DNA of 64,000 nucleotides from Methanococcoides vulcani (GTDB lineage: Archaea; Halobacteriota; Methanosarcinia; Methanosarcinales; Methanosarcinaceae): positions 443,468 to 507,467 of the forward strand of contig NZ_FOHQ01000001.1 of the NCBI RefSeq assembly GCF_900111645.1, in the 5' to 3' direction. This document shows, piece after piece, positions 57,386-64,000 of this stretch (positions within the stretch are counted from its first letter, which is position 1; every line of letters begins with the position of its first letter). Position numbers and translations under genes: made by a program. The notes under the pieces were generated by a model that did no database searches, was not told where the DNA came from, and worked only from the letters and a program-made list of their open reading frames with translations.

Positions 57386-59187
57386 TTCTGCACCTCCACG
57401 ATAGCATCGAACTTGCAGACTACACTACAGAGTCCACAACCTGTGCACATTGCATTGATATGTGCTTTCTTTGATTCTTTATCGAACTCGATAGCAGGAC
57501 ATCCGAGGTTGACACACATTCTGCATCCGATACATTTCTCGGTATCAACTTTGAAAGGTATGCGTCTGACACCGGCTCTGCGTGCTGAGATGACACATGC
57601 CTGTCTTGTGATGACCACAGAAGGACCTTCAAAGTCCTTTGCACGTTTGAACACTTCTTCGGTGGCTTTGACATCATACGGATCGACGGTTTCCACGAAT
57701 TCCGCACCAAGTCCGCGGCAGAGCTGTTCCATATCGATCTCCTTTGTAGGCTCGCCTGTGGATGTCAGTCCCATGCCGGGGTTTGGCTGGTGGCCTGTCA
57801 TTGCAGTGATACGGTTGTCAAGGATAGTTATTGTGATGTTGGCCTTGTTGTAGACAGCATTGAGCAATCCGTTGATACCTGTATGGAAGAATGTGGAATC
57901 TCCAATGGAACAGCAGATGGGCTGTTTCTCACCTGCATCGTAGATACCTGATGCAACGGTGATACTTCCACCCATACATAGTGTTGTATCGACGGTTCCG
58001 TTCTGGATACCAAGGGTATAGCAACCGATGTCACTTGGGAACACCGCTTTCTTGCCGAAGACCTTCTTCATTGCATGATAGGCCGCACGGTGTGAACATC
58101 CGGGACACATTGCAGGTGGCCTTGGTGGCAGTTCCATATCAATTTCAGCTATTTCCGGAACATTTGTTTCAATACCGAAAGCTTCTCCGATGGCCTTTAC
58201 ACAGATATCGACTGTGAGTTCGCTGACCCTTGGGATAAGGCCGCCTGTCTTACCGAGTATCTTCACGGGGCTTTCGATGTCCTTTGCTATGATCTTGCAG
58301 CGGTCTTCCACTATAGGTTCAAGTTCCTCGATGACAAGCACTGTTTCAGCCTGTTCGTACATCTTCCTGATAAGACCTTCAGGTACAGGGTATGCACCGA
58401 CCTTCAGGAAGGATGCTTCAAGACCGAGGTTCTCCATGGCTTCCTTAGCATATACTGAACCCAAGCCGGATGCGATGATGCCGATCTTTGAGTTCTCGTT
58501 GATGGTGAGCTCGTTCCATGGTGAATTCTCAAGCTCTTCCCTGATATCGTCCTGTATCTCAAGGAGGTGTGGGTGCCTGAGTCTTGCATTGCTTGGGATC
58601 ATTACCCAGCGTGAGGTGTCCTTTTCGAACTTTGCCTCTACACTGTGTTCGGTTATTGGCCCAAGCTCGATGTTGGATTTGCCGTGTGATATCCTCGTTG
58701 TTGGCCTGAATATCACAGGGAGCCCGAACCTCTCGGAAAGTTCGAATGCGTATGGGATCATGTCCTTTGCTTCCTGTGGTGTGGAAGGGTCAAGACATGG
58801 CATAAGTGAGAATTCGGAATACTTACGTGTGTCCTGTTCATTCTGTGATGAATGACATGCAGGGTCATCAGCGACAATGATGATCATTCCACCTTTGACA
58901 CCCATGTAAGAAAGTGTCATAAGGGGGTCTGCTGCAACGTTGAGACCGACGTGTTTCATTGTCACCACAGAACGCACACCTGTCATGGCAGCTCCTGCAG
59001 CAACCTCCATAGCAACTTTTTCATTAACTGACCATTCAACGTAGAAGTCACGTTCTTTCATTGCAGATAACGTATCAACGATCTCAGAAGAAGGCGTACC
59101 GGGATACCCGGAGATGACTTTACCTCCTCCTTCCACAATACCGCGTGCGATCGCCACGTTTCCAAGCATATACTCGCGTGTGCTCAT
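57382..59187 (-). CDS. iorA: Indolepyruvate ferredoxin oxidoreductase, alpha subunit
   Basis: 601 residues. The N-terminal half is the pyrimidine-binding part (YPGTPSSEIVDTL near 24-36). The TPP-binding half includes PGCSHRAAYHAMKK near 363-376 and the GDSTFFHTGINGLLNAVYNKANITI block near 429-453. Two C-terminal 4Fe-4S motifs (CIGCRMCVNLGCP and CTGCGLCSVVC) pass electrons to ferredoxin. ATG at 59187. It makes one operon with iorB; the region upstream is AT-rich and full of repeats. Confidence 0.96.
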   Translation of the reverse strand: MSTREYMLGNVAIARGIVEGGGKVISGYPGTPSSEIVDTLSAMKERDFYVEWSVNEKVAMEVAAGAAMTGVRSVVTMKHVGLNVAADPLMTLSYMGVKGGMIIIVADDPACHSSQNEQDTRKYSEFSLMPCLDPSTPQEAKDMIPYAFELSERFGLPVIFRPTTRISHGKSNIELGPITEHSVEAKFEKDTSRWVMIPSNARLRHPHLLEIQDDIREELENSPWNELTINENSKIGIIASGLGSVYAKEAMENLGLEASFLKVGAYPVPEGLIRKMYEQAETVLVIEELEPIVEDRCKIIAKDIESPVKILGKTGGLIPRVSELTVDICVKAIGEAFGIETNVPEIAEIDMELPPRPPAMCPGCSHRAAYHAMKKVFGKKAVFPSDIGCYTLGIQNGTVDTTLCMGGSITVASGIYDAGEKQPICCSIGDSTFFHTGINGLLNAVYNKANITITILDNRITAMTGHQPNPGMGLTSTGEPTKEIDMEQLCRGLGAEFVETVDPYDVKATEEVFKRAKDFEGPSVVITRQACVISARRAGVRRIPFKVDTEKCIGCRMCVNLGCPAIEFDKESKKAHINAMCTGCGLCSVVCKFDAIVEVQK

Positions 59188-60069
59188 GTTAATCTCCTGC
59201 CGTTTTGATAATAGTCCATCATTGATAAATATGTAGGTGAGATCCAGCAGGCGATCGTTCTTTGGGATGTAGGTTGTTGTACGTTGGTGTATAGGTATTG
59301 TTTATTTCTGGAGAATTCCGATAAACGTCTCAAACAGAAGCAAAATTAATACAACCTAAGTTTGACAGTTTTCACTATTTCCTGAAGCTAATGTCTTCAT
59401 ATTTCTCAAGATTGTCCATTTTTTGTCAGGAAAACCTATTTGACAGTTTGCATTTATTCATGCAAAATGTCGCGAATTAAGCCTTTTTTGCCTTAAAATT
59501 GATGTAATTTACAACAAGTTGGACCTGAATTTATTCATTAACCCTCATTTTCGTCGGAATAGTGTTCAACTGTCAAATTCCATTAAGCTTTTTTTGGATA
59601 TTTTATGCTTGAAAACAATATGAAGTAGAACTAGGAGCCGTTTTAGAAGATCTGACTGGACTGTCAAATTCTCAGTCCCAAAAATGGATAGAAATCCAAA
59701 AAAACGCATTCGAATGACAAAGGTGATACTGTCAAATGGGTATGCGGAAAAATGGACAAAATTATAAAAACGAATATGAGCGAAAGTAGAGATTATCAAT
59801 CGACTAGAAGAATACAGAAATACTTAGATTGTGGCGAAAACGAAGAAAGATAGATATTCAGTTGATTAAAAATAAAACTGTCAAACTTGGGATTGATAAT
59901 TAAAATCAAATTTTTATTATTTGTGACTTTCGGGAATAGGTGCATATCCATGATTTTCCTGATGATAACTGCAAGCATTGTATCGGCAGATAACATAAAC
60001 AATGCTAGTTCTGGTGATATGATTATGAGCTGGTTTCAAAACTTCTGATTAAGTTTTTCACACAAATCC
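59188..60069. other. Long AT-rich intergenic region with repeated CTGTCAAA sites
   Basis: 880 bases without a convincing gene. Six copies of CTGTCAAA lie in it: on the minus strand at 59361-59368 and 59439-59446, on the plus strand at 59570-59577, 59661-59668, 59729-59736 and 59878-59885. Short frames at 59566-59799 and 59796-60002 (minus) have no protein character. It separates iorAB from the chelatase gene end. Confidence 0.6.
59359..59888. repeat. 530-base segment bounded by a 15-base inverted repeat
   Basis: AAGTTTGACAGTTTT at 59359-59373 and its exact reverse complement AAAACTGTCAAACTT at 59874-59888. The inside holds four more CTGTCAAA copies. No transposase is encoded. It has the form of a small non-autonomous element, but no flanking duplication is obvious. 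Confidence 0.45.
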
Positions 60070-62079
60070 TTACCCTACAATAGAATATTTTACTGCATCC
60101 ACAATCGAATCTGATTTTAGCTCTTCAAGTTTTAAATATTTGGCTCCAAGGGCATCTGATATCTGTCGCGCAAAACCGAATTTGATGGCACCTGTTTCTG
60201 TGTCAATTACGGTAGATTGTATTCCATCCATTTTAAATTGAGAAGCAATTCTCTTTGTTTCTTCCATGGCTGATCCCCCTTGCATGCTAACGTTTGCCTT
60301 ACCATCTGATATCAGGATGATGAATGGACATGTGTCCGGTTCACGCTTGATTTCAGATTGTATGATTTCATACCCTTTTGAGAGACCATGCGGCAAAGGG
60401 GTCTTGCCTCCGGTTGGAAGGTCCTTAAGGTACTTATTTGCAAGTTCAACACTCGATGTTGGTGGGAGCAGGAGTTCAGCATTCTGACCCTTGAATGCTA
60501 CAAGTCCTACCCTATCTCTCTTCTGATATGCATCTATGAGCAGGGACAGAACTGCACCTTTTGTACTCCTCATACGTTCCTGGGCACCCATTGAACCGCT
60601 GGCATCCACCACAAACAGAATCGTATTGCCTATCTTTTTTTCGCGCACTTTTTCCCTAATATCTGATTGATGCAGGGCAATAGCTTTGCCATCCTTCTCC
60701 CGCCCGAGCTGGTTTGGAGCTGCTGCCCTGAAAGTTGCATCAAAGGCAATATCCGTTGTTTTCTCATGCGGTATTGCACTTTTTACATACCTCCCCGACT
60801 TTGAATTGGTACGTGTTTTACTACGCCGGCCCGAACCATCCCTGTTCTTTAGCTCATGCTCCGCAGACATGGGTTTCAGCTGGAATGTTTCACCCGTTTC
60901 AAAAGTAGTCTCGGAGGGGCTATCAGGTATACCCCCTCCATCATCTGAGCTACCATCGTCATTTTGTCCGTTATGTTCGGACCGTTCCGTCTGCTCTTCA
61001 TCTTCTTGCGGATTATCCTTGTGTTCTTTATTTTCTTGCTGCTTTTCCTTGTGTTTTTCAAAGGTCTCATCCAGTTTATCCCGGTTGTCGGACTGTTCCT
61101 CAAAAGGCTTTCTGCGCATCCGATGAGAAAGAACAAGTTCTGCAGCCTCTCTTATATCTTCCTCGCTGACCGCTATGCGACCGTTAAGGGCTGAGATGGT
61201 GCTGGCCGTCTTCATCATGGTAATATCAGCACGGTGACCGTCTACGTTCATGTCGATGCATATCTGTGCTATTAATTCGAGCATATCATCTGATATCCGG
61301 ACATCTGGCAGCAATTCCTTTGCATTCATGATACTGCTGCGCAGATCGGCCTCCGATCCCTTCCACTGGCAGGCAAATCCTTCAGGATCGCTTTCATATG
61401 CAACCCTTCGCTTAATAACGTCAACCCTTGCAGACGCTTCATGTATCCCTTCGATATCAACGCATAATCCAAAACGGTCAAGAAGCTGAGGTCGCAGTTC
61501 TCCTTCCTCGGGATTCATGGTACCTATCAGGATAAAAGAAGCAGGATGAGAATATGACACACCTTCGCGTTCCACGGTGTTCACACCCATTGCGGCCGAA
61601 TCAAGGAGCACATCTACGATGTGGTCATCTAAAAGGTTGATCTCGTCCACATACAGGATGCTGCGGTGAGCCTTTGCCAGCACACCGGCTTCAAAGCGCT
61701 TCTCTCCCTTCTTGATGGCATGCTCTATGTCAAGGGTTCCGACCACTCTGTCCTCAGTGGCACTGACCGGCAGGTCAACAACCCGCATATTCCGATGAGA
61801 TGTCTCAGGTTCGCCATTATTTGTTTTTTTGATACACTCCTCACACATCTCATTTTTATCATGGGGGTTGCAACAGAACATACACCCATCCACAACTTCG
61901 ATCCGGGGAAGAAGATTTGCAAGTGCACGCACAGCCGTGGATTTTGCAGTCCCCTTTTCCCCACGGATCAGAACTCCGCCGATCTTTGGGTTAATGGCAT
62001 TCAATATCAGTGTTTTCTTCATCCTATCCTGCCCTACAATGGCAGTGAAAGGGTAGGTTGTTTTGGAATTGCTTTTCAT
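60070..62079 (-). CDS. Magnesium/cobalt-chelatase-type AAA+ ATPase with VWA domain (ChlI-ChlD fusion)
   Basis: 669 residues. The AAA+ part (1-340) has Walker [10 protein letters not shown] (about 40-48), a Cys cluster [17 protein letters not shown] near 67-83, and Walker [11 protein letters not shown] near 144. A long charged linker follows (about 345-400, rich in Glu/Gln/Asp). The C-terminal VWA domain has the MIDAS motif DASGSMG near 494. Such proteins are the motor subunits of CobN/ChlH chelatases, which insert metal into tetrapyrroles. No large chelatase subunit is in the window. Its start lies 2 bases after the stop of the S-layer-domain gene, so the two are coupled. Confidence 0.88.
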   Translation of the reverse strand: MKSNSKTTYPFTAIVGQDRMKKTLILNAINPKIGGVLIRGEKGTAKSTAVRALANLLPRIEVVDGCMFCCNPHDKNEMCEECIKKTNNGEPETSHRNMRVVDLPVSATEDRVVGTLDIEHAIKKGEKRFEAGVLAKAHRSILYVDEINLLDDHIVDVLLDSAAMGVNTVEREGVSYSHPASFILIGTMNPEEGELRPQLLDRFGLCVDIEGIHEASARVDVIKRRVAYESDPEGFACQWKGSEADLRSSIMNAKELLPDVRISDDMLELIAQICIDMNVDGHRADITMMKTASTISALNGRIAVSEEDIREAAELVLSHRMRRKPFEEQSDNRDKLDETFEKHKEKQQENKEHKDNPQEDEEQTERSEHNGQNDDGSSDDGGGIPDSPSETTFETGETFQLKPMSAEHELKNRDGSGRRSKTRTNSKSGRYVKSAIPHEKTTDIAFDATFRAAAPNQLGREKDGKAIALHQSDIREKVREKKIGNTILFVVDASGSMGAQERMRSTKGAVLSLLIDAYQKRDRVGLVAFKGQNAELLLPPTSSVELANKYLKDLPTGGKTPLPHGLSKGYEIIQSEIKREPDTCPFIILISDGKANVSMQGGSAMEETKRIASQFKMDGIQSTVIDTETGAIKFGFARQISDALGAKYLKLEELKSDSIVDAVKYSIVG

Positions 62080-62081
62080 AT

Positions 62082-63800
62082 TTAAGCACCCATCAGGTAT
62101 TCTTCCAAAGTTATCACGGGCAGGGACTGTTCATGAATAATCAATTCACCACACTCCACTCTGGATATATACGGGTAGAGTATGAACTTGCTGCTCAGCA
62201 CTCTAAGCCACATATCATCGGTTATTTCCACTTTGCCGTCCAAATGCAGTTTTCTTTTATTTTCAAGTCTAAGCTTCTCATCGTTATGAGTAACTTTTAG
62301 TTCCCCTATCTCGTCACCGATGTCAATTTCCAGTGGGCTATCCGAGAAATGCAGAGGATACTTTAACTCCACCAGATTTGTATCTGCTCTAAACACGTTC
62401 TTGAAGTATACAGAAACGATTGGGACATCTACATCATCGATATTTCGAGTGTATATAAGTGTGTGAGTACCGATGTCTGCGGATTCACCTGGTTTTATCA
62501 CGGTTGAATGGACCGGAATATTATTTTTGGATAAACATGTGTAGACCGAATTGGCTGATATGTCTTTTATTGTTAAGGTATACCCTTCACCAAGGTCCCA
62601 TTCTTCCCCTACTTTCAAGATTTTATCTTCATCGCTGTCCATTATTATTTTCGAAAGCCTGCCTGCACTTCCAAGAGCAGCAAATTTGTCTCCCTGCCAG
62701 CCCATCACATAATATCCGTTTTTAAAATACTCTTTCTGGCAGTTCATCATCTCCGGATTTTTGTATGGGATCTTTACAGGTGTTGACTCATACACAAGAT
62801 CTCCTTTTTCAACATTTTCGGTTGCTGTATTTACAGTAAGGTCCATTTGTTCGGTGCTCAGGTCATGTTCAAGATCATAGAAAAAGGATCCAAAGTTGTC
62901 TGCAGTCCAGCTAAATGATGTTGCGTATTTCGGATTAAAAGCCGTGCCTCTGACATCATATTTTTTAACGTCATCATTTTGGGTGTATGGGTATGCCCTA
63001 TAGACATTTTTTGCAACCTTGAACTTGATGAAATCGTCAAGGATCGAAACTTCTCTGCCAGGCTGGAGATCAATAGGGACAGTATTCTTCAGTTCGATCT
63101 TCTTTTTTTCGATGTTTGTGACTTTGAACTCACCATACATATCTCCGACCTTAATCTCAATCGGATTCTCGGAATACTGGGTCACGCTCTTGAGACGGGC
63201 TGTAGGAGATTCTCCGAACATTATCCACTCAACGGTTGCAGTGATGGTTTTGTATTCTGTGCCGTTGATCTTGGTTTTGTATTCGAATTTTTCCCCTTCC
63301 TTGAGAACCTGTGTTGAAACCGGCACTGAGTTCTTCTGTAATTCGAATAAGCCCCCGTCTTTGTTCATGTCCTTGAGAACGAGTTTATACTCTTCACCAA
63401 GGGCGTAATCCTGGCCAATTTCCAGCGTTCTTTTACCATAACTAACAAGACTCTTGCTAAGCAGCAGGTCTTGGTTGCCGGCATTTAGGACCTTGTATTT
63501 ATCACCCAGCAGTGCAGTTGAACCGTAGCTTATCTTCAGCGTATAGGTCGCGTCCCCAACATCAACCCTGCCATCTTCAGAAAAGTTCAGCATCAGTGTT
63601 TCGTAGTACGTGCCAGAAGATGTGGAATAGTAAAATCCCGGGAAACCGGCAGCATCTATGATAACGCTTTCACCACTTTCAATACTTGAAATTGGTCCTC
63701 TCTCCTCCATGGCCGCACCCACCGAAACAAGTGAAAGTAGTATCATTAGGGACATTATTCCTGAGCCGATTCTTCCTTTGAAAGGGTTTTTTCCTAACAT
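62082..63800 (-). CDS. S-layer duplication-domain protein without a C-terminal anchor
   Basis: 572 residues. Signal peptide ([15 protein letters not shown]), then two related units of about 260 residues (about 35-290 and 300-570), each with a GxxYxLxxKDxxxxGxxxxLxKNxxPVxxxVxKxGE-like block and a DxYxEIKVTxxEKKKxELxN-like block. That is the Methanosarcinaceae S-layer (DUF1608-type) duplication. The main S-layer protein adds a Thr-rich stalk and membrane helix; this one stops at LEEYLMGA. So it is probably secreted or held by other surface proteins. It is cotranscribed with the chelatase-type protein, which suggests a metal- or tetrapyrrole-linked envelope role. Confidence 0.85.
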   Translation of the reverse strand: MLGKNPFKGRIGSGIMSLMILLSLVSVGAAMEERGPISSIESGESVIIDAAGFPGFYYSTSSGTYYETLMLNFSEDGRVDVGDATYTLKISYGSTALLGDKYKVLNAGNQDLLLSKSLVSYGKRTLEIGQDYALGEEYKLVLKDMNKDGGLFELQKNSVPVSTQVLKEGEKFEYKTKINGTEYKTITATVEWIMFGESPTARLKSVTQYSENPIEIKVGDMYGEFKVTNIEKKKIELKNTVPIDLQPGREVSILDDFIKFKVAKNVYRAYPYTQNDDVKKYDVRGTAFNPKYATSFSWTADNFGSFFYDLEHDLSTEQMDLTVNTATENVEKGDLVYESTPVKIPYKNPEMMNCQKEYFKNGYYVMGWQGDKFAALGSAGRLSKIIMDSDEDKILKVGEEWDLGEGYTLTIKDISANSVYTCLSKNNIPVHSTVIKPGESADIGTHTLIYTRNIDDVDVPIVSVYFKNVFRADTNLVELKYPLHFSDSPLEIDIGDEIGELKVTHNDEKLRLENKRKLHLDGKVEITDDMWLRVLSSKFILYPYISRVECGELIIHEQSLPVITLEEYLMGA

Positions 63801-63902
63801 ATTTTTTGCTGAAATTGTAATATCCTATACCTCCTTTACAATATCTATTCATAACATGTTTTTGCTAAACTGCGATATTAGTTAAATCTTTTGATATAAT
63901 AA

Positions 63903-63958
63903 TAACATTTAATGTTACAAAAATAGATTATTGCCATATCTAATGTTACTAAAATAGA
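63903..63958 (-). promoter_or_regulatory. Palindrome and direct repeat upstream of the S-layer/chelatase unit
   Basis: TAACAT-TTA-ATGTTA (63903-63917) is a perfect palindrome. Its right half continues as TAATGTTACAAAAATAGA (63910-63927), repeated with one change as TAATGTTACTAAAATAGA at 63941-63958, 31 bases on (three helical turns). It lies about 100 bases upstream of the start at 63800 and has the form of a two-site operator. The bound protein is unknown; metal-responsive regulators use similar sites. Confidence 0.55.
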
Positions 63959-64000
63959 AATATTTATTAACTATGATTCCATTGGGCACACCGGATGAAA

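Noticed and set aside
59566-60002. Two minus-strand short frames in the repeat-rich region
   Set aside because: Low-complexity Phe/Ile/Ser-rich readings of AT-rich DNA interrupted by the CTGTCAAA sites; no start context.

Overview
The window comes from a methanogenic archaeon of the Methanosarcinaceae, most like a Methanococcoides or Methanolobus. The pointers are isoprenoid-lipid genes (HMG-CoA reductase, geranylgeranyl reductase family), Hel308 helicase, archaeal ATP-dependent DNA ligase, archaeal thymidylate synthase, indolepyruvate oxidoreductase IorAB, an FmdE-domain protein, a DUF1699 protein, the siroheme-dependent heme route (AhbC type) and a Methanosarcina-type S-layer duplication protein. 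Base composition is AT-rich, most strongly between genes. The genus is inferred from gene content; I ran no search.

Layout. 0-7.1 kb: end of purB, an FmdE-domain gene with a hairpin terminator, uvrA, a PGF-CTERM surface protein, superoxide reductase and a TatD-like hydrolase. 7.3-10.0 kb: a foreign-looking island with the 3' remnant of a dihydropyrimidinase gene, a bacterial-type monomeric isocitrate dehydrogenase followed by a bacterial-style terminator, and the 3' remnant of a second isocitrate-dehydrogenase-like gene. 10.2-18.8 kb: what looks like a tandem of decayed casposon-like elements at the 3' end of a tRNA-Leu-like remnant. It holds Cas1 pieces, an HNH nuclease, perfect 18-bp terminal inverted repeats, target-site duplications and two large beta-helix (NosD-type) surface proteins as apparent cargo. 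18.9-27.4 kb: a dicarboxylate/glutamate symporter, a homocitrate/citrate-synthase-like enzyme, an HTH-ACT regulator, a thyA-aroA-geranylgeranyl-reductase run, DUF488 and HtpX.

27.5-38 kb: surface and lipoproteins, a membrane-bound one-component regulator, an ACT protein with homoserine dehydrogenase, DNA ligase, HMG-CoA reductase and TrpB2. 38-48 kb: a membrane pair (DUF2157/GDYXXLXY), endonuclease III, Hel308, HisD, and a tetrapyrrole run (uroporphyrinogen methyltransferase, HemD, AhbC) that leads from uroporphyrinogen III through siroheme to heme. 48-53.3 kb: an accessory stretch of secreted and membrane proteins with a duplicated intergenic segment. 53.4-59.2 kb: ferritin with a carboxymuconolactone-decarboxylase-like protein, the CCA-adding enzyme, an OGG1-type glycosylase and iorAB. 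59.2-60.1 kb is AT-rich and gene-poor with repeated CTGTCAAA sites. 60-64 kb: an S-layer-domain protein coupled to a chelatase-type AAA+/VWA protein, with a palindromic operator candidate upstream.

The most interesting part is 9.8-18.8 kb, where the end sequences, target duplications, tRNA target and Cas1/HNH content together indicate a casposon-like element without PolB, carrying large surface proteins.
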